Shown piece by piece: positions 41,303 through 51,728 of a DNA stretch of 64,000 bases. Location: positions 248,001 to 312,000 of the forward strand of contig JBCAML010000023.1 in the NCBI GenBank assembly GCA_038503075.1, read 5' to 3'. Source of the DNA: Gyromitra esculenta. Its lineage: Eukaryota; Ascomycota; Pezizomycetes; Pezizales; Discinaceae. The notes beneath the pieces are model-generated. The model had not been told where the DNA came from and ran no database searches. It saw only the letters and a program-made list of their open reading frames with translations. Every line of letters starts with the position of its first letter. The first letter of the stretch is position 1. The position numbers and the translations under genes are program-made.

Positions 41303-44300
41303 CCTATTTCTTTACCCTTGTCAGCATTTTATATTTCAGGTTTTTCAGTATCGGATATGTGCATGGAGGATCAGTTGGATGGGGAACATTTTGTTATATC
41401 ATGTAGCATCTCCCATAACAATAAAATCATTAAAACCCACGCACTATTGGATACCGGAGCCTCAGGATTTGCTTTCATAGATAAAGAATTTGCGAGTCAC
41501 CACTCCTTACCCCTCACCTCTTTAAAAATACCTCGACAGCTTGAAGTCATTGATGGCCGCCCTGTCGCCTCAGGAGCCATCACCCATATCACCAACCTCA
41601 ACCTGTCCATTTAACAGCACCAAGAACAAGCCCCTTGTTTTGTCACTCAACTCAAACACTACCCCCTAGTATTAGGGATTCCCTGGATGAACCATCATGA
41701 TGTCCACCTCCACTTTGCCAACAAAAGCATTGAGTTTAACTCTAAACTCTGCACCACCCACTGCACCCCTCTCTCCCCTGTGGTATCTACTCCATCGATT
41801 CCCGCTCCTCCAAGAGTAAACATGTCTTTCATCAACGCCGCCAGCCTTCAGAACCCTTACTCGAAACGTTCTCTGCAAGCTTATGCGATATCACTCTACG
41901 AGATTAACAAAATTCTAGAAGAGAAAACAACCAAAGAGGAATGGAGAACAAGAATCCCCGTCAAATATCATGACTTTTTGGATATGTTTGACAAAAAGAA
42001 AGCTCAAGGCTTATCCCCACGCCGATCCTACGACCATAAGATACAACTCCAAGTTGGGAAAGAAGCCCCATTCGGCCCCCTGTATGGAATGTCTCGGGAG
42101 GAGCTAATAGTCCTAAAAAAATATATTGAAGATAACCTCGAAAAAGGGTTTATCCGGGCTAGCTCTTCCCCTGCCGGATCCCCTGTCCTTTTTGTCAAAA
42201 AGGCTGACGGCTCCCTCCGCTTATGTGTAGACTATCGAGGCCTCAATGCGATTACAGTCAAGGACCGCTATACCTCTCCCCTCATCCGAGAGACACTTGA
42301 TAGACTAGCAAAAGCACAGTGGTATACCAAACTCGACCTCCGCGATGGTTATCACCAAATACGCATTGCTGAAGGGGATGAATGGAAAACCGCCTTCCGC
42401 ACCCGATATGGTCTCTATGAATATCAAGTGATGCCATTCGGCTTAACCAACGCACCTGGCACCTTTCAACGCTTTGTCAACGACTGTCTGAGAGAATATC
42501 TAGATATTTTCTGCACCGCCTACCTCGATGATATCCTTATTTATAGTGATACCTTCGAGGAACACCAAGTCCACGTCAGAAAGGTGCTCCAAACCCTCAA
42601 GGAGAACGATATCTTGCTAAAGCCAGAGAAATGCGAGTTTGAGGTACAGACTACTAAGTACCTTGGTCTCATTCTCACCCCTGATGGTATTAAAATGGAC
42701 GAGGAGAAACTCAAAGCCGTCCGAGAATGGGGGACACCAAAGAGTGTAAAAGACGTCCAAGCCTTTCTTGCCAATTTTTACCGTCGATTCATCTTGTGAT
42801 TCTCTAAACTCGCTGCCCCACTCACCGCCCTGACAAAAAAAGGTATTACCTTCGAATGGACGGTAGAAGCCGATATTGCCTTTGAAAACCTAAAACACGC
42901 GTTCACCACCGCCCCTATCCTCATCCACTTCGATCCTGACAAAAAAATCATTGTGGAAACCGACGCCTCCGACTTTGTATCCGGAGGAGTGCTATCTCAA
43001 TACGATGACGCAGGAGTACTACACCCGGTAGCCTTTTTCTCAAAGAAACACTCCCCCGCCGAGTGCAACTATGAGATTTACGACAAGGAGTTATTGGCCA
43101 TAATCCGAGTGTTTGAAGAATGGCGACCGGAACTAGAAGGCTCAAAGCACCCCATCGACGTCATTAGTGATCACAAGAACCTTGAGTACTTCATGAGTAC
43201 TAAGCAATTGAACCGACGACAAGCCAGATGGGCTGAATACCTATCACGCTTCGACTTCGTGATCACTTACCGACCAGGGAGCCAAGGAGGAAAACCCGAT
43301 GCACTTACTAGGAGATCAGGAGATCTCCCCAAGGAAGGGGATGAAAGACTGGCACACCAGAGCCAAGTAGTGTTGAAGAAAGAAAACGTTGATCCTAAGC
43401 TAAGTTTGTTGTCGGCTTCTTTATCAAATGAAGCCGCTGAACTGACGCCCCTTAAAAACTCTTCGAAGAAGGATATATTGCTGATAAGTTCCCGGAAAAG
43501 ATACTCCTGGCGCTGAAAAATAAGGACCAACGCTCAAAGGAGATCACCCTAAGCGAATGCAAGGAAAAGATGGAATGCTCCACTACCGAGATTGCATCTA
43601 TGTTCCCGACCCGGCCCTCTCCGCCTAGAACTCATCAGAAGACATCACGATACCCCCGCAGCAGGACATCCAGGACGAGATAAAACCTTTGAACTCCTGG
43701 CGAGAACCTTTTATTGGCCTAAAATGAGGGAAATAGTGAGACGCTACATACGTAATTGCCATATTTGCCAAAATGCAAAGCCAGTCACCCAACGTACCCA
43801 AGGTGTCCTTCGACCCCTACCAATCCCTCAACAACCCTGGCAAGAGATCTCGATGGACTTTGTTACTGGCCTCCCCGAATCGAATGGTTATGATGCTGTT
43901 ATGGTAGTCGTTGATCGTTTATCAAAGATGCGACATTTAATCCCCTGCAATACCACGGTCAACTCTCGAGAAGTTGCAGATCTTTATTTACAGCACATCT
44001 GGAAACTTCATGGTTTGCCTACGCACGTCACGTCCGATCGAGGAACACAATTCACTGCCCATTTCTGGAAAGAACTTTGTCAACGCCTAGGAATCCAAGC
44101 CAGGATGTCTACTGCCTTTCACCCTGAAACTGACGGACAAACGGAGAGATTTAACGCGGTCATGGAACAATACCTACGCTCTTATGTATGCTATCAACAG
44201 GAAGACTGAGCAGATGGTTACCTATGGCCGAATTCTCGCGAATAATCAGGAGTCTGCAAGTACCAAAGTGTCCCCCTTTTTCGCCAATTACGGATACCAT

Positions 44301-44934
44301 CCCCGTTTCGATACTACGTTTGTTCCAATCAAAGCTAGCCCTCAAAGTCTGGATGCAGCCTCTTTTAGCCAAACCATGCAGGAACTCCATGACTACCTAC
44401 AAACGCAGATGAGAACCGCCAAGATATTCAGGAAAACGCTACGAATAAACACCGTATGCCCGCCTAATTATCAAGTCAACGATCGGTCTTCGTGTCAATG
44501 AAGAACATCAGAACTACACGGAACGCTAGGAAACTGGACTGGAAATGGATGGGACCTTATCCGATCAAGAAAATAGTTTCCCCTTTGCCTATGAAGTTGA
44601 CCTTCCGTCCTCGGTTAAGTACCACCCTGTCTTCCACGTTTCTTTATTGAAACCTGCGGCCCATGACGCTCTCCCAGGACAAATCATTCCTCCACCGGCG
44701 CCCGTTATTGTCAACGACCAAGAGGAATATTACATCGAGAAAATCTTGGACCAACGAACTTATCGCAAGAAACAACAATACCTCGTTGAATGGACCGGTT
44801 ATGCTCATCCTACCTGGGAACCCGCTGAAGACCTTGTAGATACCTCGGCACTAAAAGAGTTCTTAACTGTCCCGACCTTGGTTACTCCTAGTATTCGCAG
44901 GAGCTCACGTCAGGAGCCTACTTTCATGGATTGA
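41265..44934 (+). pseudogene. Pol of element D
   Basis: Protease ([16 protein letters not shown]) in the -1 frame of gag, ended by TAA at 41612-41614, the same position as in element C. RT ([21 protein letters not shown]) is open from 41687 to a TGA at about 42798, with two codons lost just before (QAFLANFYRRF). RNase H, integrase and chromodomain (EYYIEKILDQRTYRKKQQYL) follow in pieces with several frameshifts (43440, 43600, 44200, 44470). Confidence 0.9.
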
Positions 44935-45362
44935 CTTGTAGCATTTAATCGTGGTTTGACTAGCGATTGTATCGTTGCTTGGATGGTTGTATAATTCCTT
45001 TGTTGTTCGAGTATGTTTAGGGTTGTCGGAATAATGTCTTTGTGTTTCGGTTGTTGTCGGATTGTTGCTGGTGTTACCAAAAAGCGGGTATTTAAGGATT
45101 TTGGTCGCTCGTGTTTTGCTTTCTCTTCTTTCCTTAAGCAACGTTCTCGTTACCTTCTCCTGTCATTGCTATAATACTACTTCGGTTCTACCTCAGAACC
45201 CTCGCTGCCGCTGTCCAACTCGCTGCACTTATCTCGCCTGGAGATAGACCCATTGTAGAACTTGTAAACATCGCACTCCTCGAACGTGTTAGAACCTCGC
45301 TTAAGTAGCACTGCTCACCTTCAGGGATACTGAAGGGCTTAACGAGGGACTGAACCGTGAGA
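44922..45362 (+). repeat. 3' LTR of element D
   Basis: 441 bp partner of 39447-39894, with small deletions between the two and an intact TTAAGCAACGTTCTC. Confidence 0.92.
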
Positions 45363-45367
45363 CTTTG

Positions 45368-45981
45368 GAAGCTCAAAACTCAGCCAATACTTGACCTATT
45401 GAATTCATTTTTTCACAGGAGCTCCCTCACATACCCTCTGGGCTACATTCCGCCGGAAGGCTTGGCTGGACGACCCGGGAGTTACTTTTGCCCTCCGGAA
45501 CATGCTTTTTTAGCCCATATCCCTCCTTCTCTAATAATATGGATTAGGATGGCTTTTGCTGTCACAATGGGGCTAGTAGCACCTGATAAAACTGTCTAGA
45601 GACATCTTCTGAGCCCTCTACATGTGTTGGCTTGTACTGGATCGCTTGCGCCAGGCGCAGTGTAACTGCTACGTCAGTGGTTCTTACAGAGGGGTACTCT
45701 CAAGTACTATCCAATCCAACTGCCATGAGTGTTCACAATGTTATTATCAGCTTGTCATGTACCTAGAGTTCTTGGCCTATGGAAGAGAGTCTCCACCATA
45801 CAAGTATCGCACCAGTAGAGGTTGCCCTTCAGCAGAATCCTACATGGTGTTACCTCGTAGATCATATGCATCATGGCGTGGTGGTGTGACACATTTGAGC
45901 AACCTCGCACCATACTCCACTTCTCCAACTAAAGTAGGGTAACTGGATCCCAGCTGTTACCTTGCAGTACTGGGTAACAGC
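45368..45981 (+). pseudogene. Remnant of a repetitive fungal gene, interrupted by element D
   Basis: The last part, 45622-45942, is an open frame of 106 codons with paired cysteines (CNCYV, NCHECSQCYY) and a C-terminus MVLPRRSYASWRGGV...YSTSPTKVG shared with the gene at 5751-6807. Sequence left of D (39253-39446) joins this remnant across the CTTTG site but has stops in every frame. The cysteine pattern hints at a metal-binding domain. The family is not recognised. Confidence 0.45.
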
Positions 45982-46157
45982 TCTCATGGTCCAGTCCTGG
46001 TCAAGCCCTTTCTCAAGGGGCGAGGTTTTTCGTCAAGCTCTCAGGTATCCCCCAAGGTGAGCAGTGCTACTTGAACGGAAAACTTAGCGGCGAGAGTGTA
46101 TACGGAGATTCCACAGGCTCTACGAATTGTTCAAGTAAAGAAGACTTGAAGACGGCG

Positions 46158-46999
46158 TCTCAAGCAGCGAGATTCTTGTCAAGCTCTCTGGTATCCCCAG
46201 AGATGAACAGTGCTACTTGATTGAGAAACTAACAGCGAGAGTATATGCAATGATTCCACAAGCTCTATTTATGGTTCAAGTTATGATGACTTGAAGGCGG
46301 TGTGGTGGGGCGTGGGTTGCAGGCTTGAGGTTGCAGGCGTGGTAGGAGATGATGTCACGTGACTTATCACATGACCTGGGTTAGGGTATGGAGGTGGTAG
46401 TGGTGGGGGGGGATCGTGTGTATCTTTTGGCGGGGTTGCAGCTTTTTGTACATCACTCATCACTATTCTTTTACTATACTATAGACTATTCTCTACTCTA
46501 TATACGGGGTCTATTCTTGGGTGTGCCATTCAGGGCTCTCGCCCCCTCCCCGCCACAAAGCATACCTTAGACTTCGCTCGCAGGCGTCACTCTCAGAGCC
46601 ATTGGTGATAAGGTACCTAGGAAAGGCCTATCTAGTGGAAGTCCGCGTCGACGGGCCCTCCTACCATAAAGGGAATACGATGTCAGATCTCAAGGTTACT
46701 GCTAGGGCGTCCCTGCCGCCCGCCCACAGCGGCGACGGCGGAAGGCTAAGAGGTGTAACCGAGGTTTGTATTGTAAAATACACGAGAAACAATAGAATAC
46801 GTTGCTTAAAGAGAAGAGAAGGAAAAGTACAACAAGAGGGGAAGACCGTTCGCTTATATACTCATGTTCCGTCCCTTCAATGACAAACGCATGACTCATT
46901 GTAAATAGAAACCAAGAGAAACATAATGGGTAACCAACAAAAATAAACCAACCGAACACCCATACAACCAACCCGACAACAGAACAACCATCCATGAAA
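46158..46999 (-). mobile_element. Third-level LTR of the nest
   Basis: Pieces 46158-46300 and 46731-46999; CGGCG duplicated at 46153-46157 and 47000-47004. It is interrupted by an unrelated insert at 46301-46730. Confidence 0.9.
46301..46730. mobile_element. 430-bp MITE-like insert in the third-level LTR
   Basis: Compared with intact LTRs, 430 extra bases start TGTGGTGGGGCG and end CGCCCGCCCACA, imperfect 12-base inverted ends (10 matches). GCGG lies on both sides and may be the target duplication. No coding frame is convincing. Unlike the other MITEs here it is not TA-flanked. Confidence 0.6.
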
Positions 47000-47456
47000 C
47001 GGCGACAGTGAAAGGTCACAAGGTGTAACCAAGATTTGTATTGTGAAATACAAGAGTAGACTATAGAAGACGTTGCTTAAAGAAAGAAGAAGAAAAAGTA
47101 CAACAAGAGGGGAAAACCCTTCGCTTATATACCCATATTCCATCTCTTCGATGACAAATGCATGACTCATTATAGTGGAAACCAAAGGAAACATAACGAA
47201 CAAGGAACAAAACAAGGCAACCAAACAACCACACATCCTGTCCGACAACGCAACACCTTATCCATGAAACCCTTCTGTATCCTAGAAGGTGAGCAGAGCT
47301 ACTTAAGCGAAGTACTGTTGCAATAAGAATGACGATGTTTCTACAGGTTCTACGTGGGATCCAACTCATGGTGAGTTACGTGCAATACTGAGACAGCGAC
47401 AGTGAGGATTCTAAGGTAGAATTGAAGTAGTATTTAGATAATACAGGTAGAAGTAA

Positions 47457-48774
47457 TGTTATACCTATTGGTAGCTTAGTTGGTTACGACTTGAGTTCGC
47501 TTACGATGCACACATATGGACTAGCGTTCAATCCCCGACCTTGTCGATTATTATTAATCTTGGTTGATTATTAATAAGATTCGGATTGGATGTTTGGTTT
47601 CCTTGTGTCATCAATGGCCAACTCTTTCGATCGACACTTCCCCGATTCGCTTATACGTTGCGTCGCCGGTTAATTCAGACAATCACGCCATACGATAATG
47701 AGAGGGGTAGGAGCGAAGGAAAGCGTTTCAGGGTCTATGAGATTTTTCCATGTTAGTTCATGTTATTACATAGCCTTTGTATTTGACGCTTGACTACTAT
47801 AAGTAGTCCAGTGTTCTACTGTTGAGAAGGGTCTTCTTCCTGATCATTAGCGACGAAGAACGAGCCTTATCAATATTATATTGTATAGCTTAGCGGTATA
47901 CGACATTCATTCATACTCTCAAGGTCCTGTGTTCGTTTCATCTTCAAGTAATACTTTCTTCATGCAAAGAATCCTTTATTTCTTCAAGAGACTTTGTTGT
48001 TGCTTCACGCGACACGAACCTCAAAGTCAAGCGCGCGTCCACAACAAACCTCGTCCTTAGACGAAGAGTATATTCGAATGAACACGATACCAAACAAGCA
48101 AAGCAAGTGATATTCAAACTACACCCAGGCCAAGGACCCTTCAGAGTTAGTTATCAAAACCTTACTATTGGAAGTTCTTCACCAAACTTTCTTCAATCAC
48201 TACTTTGAACCCTACTTTCACGGTCTTGACTCTCGTTAAGTCCTTCAGTATCCCTGAAGGTGAGCAGTGCTACTTAAGCGAGAGATCAAGCGACAGAGGT
48301 CACAATGTTTCTACAGGTCCTACATGGGTCTAACTCAAGGCGAGTTAAGTGTAAAGGTTTTCACAGCGACAGCGACCGTGAGGATTTTGAGGTAGAATCG
48401 AGGTAGTATTAAAACAATACAGTAGAAGTAAAGTAAGAACGTTGCTTAAGGAAAGAGAAAGAAGATGATACAAGCGAACAAAACCCATCCTTTAAATACC
48501 CCGCTTTCCAACTCCAATAACTCATAACCGACAACAACCGAAACACAAAAACATTATAACCCGAACCAAAATCCTACCACAACTGGCACAATATTCCTGA
48601 CCCATTACCCATCCTTATTCATGAAACCTACCGTTATCTTTTAGCGGTTCATAAGAAGCAGTTAGGACTTGCACCTGTGTATTGTGTTGCGGATAGCAAC
48701 AAGGCGGGTTATAGCGTCTAGATTGTTATCTAAAGGCACGGAGATTTCATGCGGTAGAAATCTTTAGTCTTACA
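47457..48774 (+). repeat. Repeat with tRNA-like head, copy 1 (SINE-like), split by a solo LTR
   Basis: It starts TGTTATACCTATTGGTAGCT. A box A match (TAGCTTAGTTGG, 47472-47483) and a box B match (GTTCAATCCC, 47526-47535) are spaced as in a tRNA gene. A second tRNA-like pair lies at 47886-47896 (TAGCTTAGCGG) and 47930-47940 (TGTTCGTTTCA), absent from copy 2. The body matches copy 2 (51729-52864) closely at both ends; the end region holds a hairpin (GATTTC...GAAATC). There is no open frame. SINE is the best guess; the length of about 900 bp without the LTR is long for one. Confidence 0.6.
48216..48626 (-). mobile_element. Solo LTR inside tRNA-headed repeat copy 1
   Basis: 411 bp, TTTCACGG to TCATGAAA on the plus strand, CCTAC duplicated at 48211-48215 and 48627-48631. 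The outer U5 stem CTTGA..CTCTCG / CGAGAGTCAAG differs from other copies yet pairs. Confidence 0.92.
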
Positions 48775-49336
48775 GAACGCATAATAGTACCGGACAAGCT
48801 AAAAGGTAGTAAGGATCGCGTGAGTCTTTGTCATTCTTATGTGCTAGAGAATACCTCTTCTGCTGCTGTTTCAATGGAGTGGAACCAGCGAGAATAACGT
48901 TAGCGGAAGAGTCGATGATATATCTCGGGTGATCACAATACAGGAAGGCTCACTGTGGTGGCGTTCCCAATCTATCTGCATGCGCTAGCAGCCCAGAGCC
49001 ATTGGCGTGGCAATAGAGAATCTATTAAGTACAGGACACCTCACATGCAGCAATAGACTGATCAGCGCCGATTCTTGCATCGCATGGCATGGCATGCAGG
49101 TGGCGGATCTAGAAGGTCTAAGCTGGACACAACAGGGAGGAGAACGGTGAAGTGATTATTAGCTGTATCCTGAGGTGCTCCGCCAGCAATAGCATGGCAT
49201 GTTCTCAAGGTCTTGACAAGCCCCCAGCAGAGTAGAACAGAAAGAGGACGGTGAGTCAACAGTACTATAAAGATAGTGCATGACCCCGCCACCTGTTGCT
49301 CTTCTTCTCAGTTCTCATCAGGCAGAATACTACCGA
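48775..49336. other. Unassigned sequence
   Basis: No gene, repeat or RNA gene recognised. Confidence 0.3.
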
Positions 49337-49341
49337 GTAGA

Positions 49342-49749
49342 TCTCAAGGAGAGGGAATCTCGTCAAGCTCTCTGGTATCCCCAGAGATGAGCAGTGCTAC
49401 TGGAAAGAGAAACTAACACCACGAGTTATACATGAAGATTCCACAAGCTCTACTTGTTTGCGAGTTATGATGACTTGAGGGCGGCAACAACGAATGGTTA
49501 CGAGATGTAACCGAGGTCTGTATGGTGAAATACAAAGAGTGTACTATAGAAGACGTTGCTTAAAGAAAGAAGAAGGAAAAGTATAACAAGAGGGGAAAGC
49601 CCTTCGTTTATATATCCATATTCCGATCCTTGAATGATACACGCATGACTCGTTGTAATGGAAACCAAAGGAAGCATAAGGCATAACGACAAAACAGAAC
49701 AATCCGAAAACTCTTCCACTAACCGAACCACACGACATCCATCCATGAA
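49342..49749 (-). mobile_element. Solo LTR
   Basis: 408 bp, TCTCAAGG to CCATGAAA, GTAGA duplicated at 49337-49341 and 49750-49754. Inner hairpin CTCTGG-GGATA-CCAGAG in sense orientation. Confidence 0.93.
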
Positions 49750-49936
49750 AGTAGAGCCCTTAAGATTATTAAGTTCATTGCACGAAAATACTCTTAACAT
49801 CTCAACCTGATTTCTAGTATTTGCAACGGCAGTATTCCTATACTTATTCCCACTTAGCAGTTGGACTACCCTGTTACATTTATTTCCTGACCAATCGTTG
49901 TTTACGCTTGAGCTAATAACGTCAAGGTCATGAAGA

Positions 49937-50366
49937 TTGGGTAAAACAATGGATGAATAAACTTTGTGATCTAGATTGGCATAAAGTAGACACCTATCTC
50001 TTCAAACCAACTGGACCATCTACTTACAAATTTCCTTTAGATGCTCAAAATATTACTCTTTGTCTTGAGTACTTGAGAGGTTAGAGCAGTCAACCGGACC
50101 ACAGAGTAAAATATGGGAGTAGCAATGATAATACTAAGTTTTACCAGAATAAAAAGTCTGATATTGAGGAATTCATGAGGGACAAAATTAAGAAGCAAAA
50201 TGGACGTATCATTTTTTCAGGTAGGACTTGAGTATGACACAAAAACAGGGACTCTGCTGATGGTTTATCGCAATGTTTGCAAGCTTGTGGGTGGGATGCC
50301 AAGAAAGAATATTTGATTCGAAGAGCTACATTTTTACTCCTAAAGGATAATGGAGTACATAAGTAA
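49937..50366 (+). pseudogene. Decayed coding remnant of unknown family
   Basis: One frame reads WVKQWMNKLCDLDWHKVDTY, FPLDAQNITLCLEYLRG, a stop, DIEEFMRDKIKKQNGRIIFS, two stops, then GLSQCLQACGWDAKKEYLIR. The phrasing looks like protein rather than chance, but there are at least four stops and no recognised domain. It might be a transposase or replication-type fragment. Confidence 0.4.
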
Positions 50367-51728
50367 ATACTGAAACTTAGTTATCCCCAAAACTAGAGGC
50401 ATGCTTGGTGTGAGTAGTTGTTATGAAACAATAAAATAAACCTATGTGCCTACTATATATTACAGAACTCAAGACATAAATAAACCTCTGCTTAATACTC
50501 CCCAAAAAAATACTGCTGGTCATTCAAGTACAATCGTGAAGTCTAAACTTATAGTAACAGTAGCTGTAGTTCCTAGTAGGTCCAGCCTGGTGAATGATCC
50601 CTAGATGTGGCTTGCACTAGAAATTAACCTGTTCTATCCCTAATTTATTATACAAGATCTTAGCAGTATGAGAGAAATAGATAGCTGCTAGCTCTGGAGC
50701 ATGTCGATCATTTACTGATTAGTCAAAAATATCTAGTCAACTGTATAAGCGTATAGCTTTCTTGGCCCATTAGCTAAACCAAAATTTATTCTTTCCCACT
50801 CCTACAGAAGTTTAAGACTTACAGAAGTTGTAAGTAGGTAACCAACATATTTAAATAAGGAATTCTTAAATCCATCTAGCTGCTAGAAAGTTGGCGACAG
50901 GCTATAAAACCTGCACTCACTGTCAGTATCTAGCACCAAAAAGACAAACCATTGGTTATCACCAGTGCGCGGAACAAAATACAAAAGCCATGATACCAAA
51001 TTCTGTCTCCGAAAACCGGAACGCGAGAAATAAGTTTGGAAGGTGAAGAGATACTCTCATGAAAAAGGCTATTGAGCTCGGCAAGTTCTGCAACACAAAA
51101 ATTTTCTTGGTTATTGAGAGAGAGATGGCCGCTATTACACTTTTCGATCTATGGTGTATTGACTCTAGAACCTACACGTGAAACCGAATACGATCGGCAC
51201 GCTAACAACCCAAAGCGGAAACACAATCTAAATAGTCACTCAACGTTAAAGTTATTAACATTGTTCTAGAGAGATAATTCCATGTATTAGCTTAGTTACA
51301 TATAGGGCTGTGAAATTGGAGAATTTGGCAGGCTGTAATTGATTGTGGTTTTGGTGAGGCAAGCTGCATGTTTTTTCATACTAGCCCTATGTATATTTGA
51401 GCACCTGTTTCACTCTCACCAAAAATGACATTTTATCGCTTCTATTTCTTGCCATCAACATCACTTTTGAGAGAAATAAAATCTAGGTGAGATAGTCTTA
51501 GAGACAGCATGCGTGGGTTTTTTGTGTTAATTTCTATCAGTGAATTTAGTTATTCGAACAGGGTAGCGGCTTTCTGGGTGTAGGTTTTAGAGTCAATCCA
51601 CCATACTCGGGACAAATTTTTGCCCCCAACAGTAAAAGAAATTGTAAGACACTACCGCTCTGCATACTTGTGTCATGGTTACTAATCAACCTCAGCAAAG
51701 GGGTTGTCCTTTGCCTGAGAGCTCCCAG
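50367..51728. other. AT-rich stretch without recognised features
   Basis: No gene or repeat supported in 1.36 kb; short open frames look random. Confidence 0.35.

Larger units (their letters stand above)
39447..45362 (+). mobile_element. Gypsy element D, decayed
   Basis: LTRs 39447-39894 and 44922-45362, CTTTG duplicated at 39442-39446 and 45363-45367. Primer-binding site TTACGTTGCTTCC at 39895-39907. It belongs to the same subgroup as C but has many frameshifts and a worn polypurine tract (CAGGAGCCTAC). Confidence 0.93.
46011..47269 (-). mobile_element. Second-level LTR of the nest
   Basis: Pieces 46011-46157 and 47000-47269; CCCTT duplicated at 46006-46010 and 47270-47274. It is the A/B type LTR with TATATAAGCG in sense orientation. 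Confidence 0.9.
45982..47456 (-). mobile_element. Outer, truncated LTR of a second nest
   Basis: Left piece 45982-46010 starts TCTCATGGTCC; the remainder resumes at 47275 (CTGTATCCTAGAAGG) and stops at about 47456, where the tRNA-like repeat begins. The inner hairpin stem is CCTTCTA..GAAGG-like. Confidence 0.82.

Noticed and set aside
47457..47545. A functional tRNA gene
   Set aside because: Box A and box B match, but no acceptor stem or anticodon arm can be formed.
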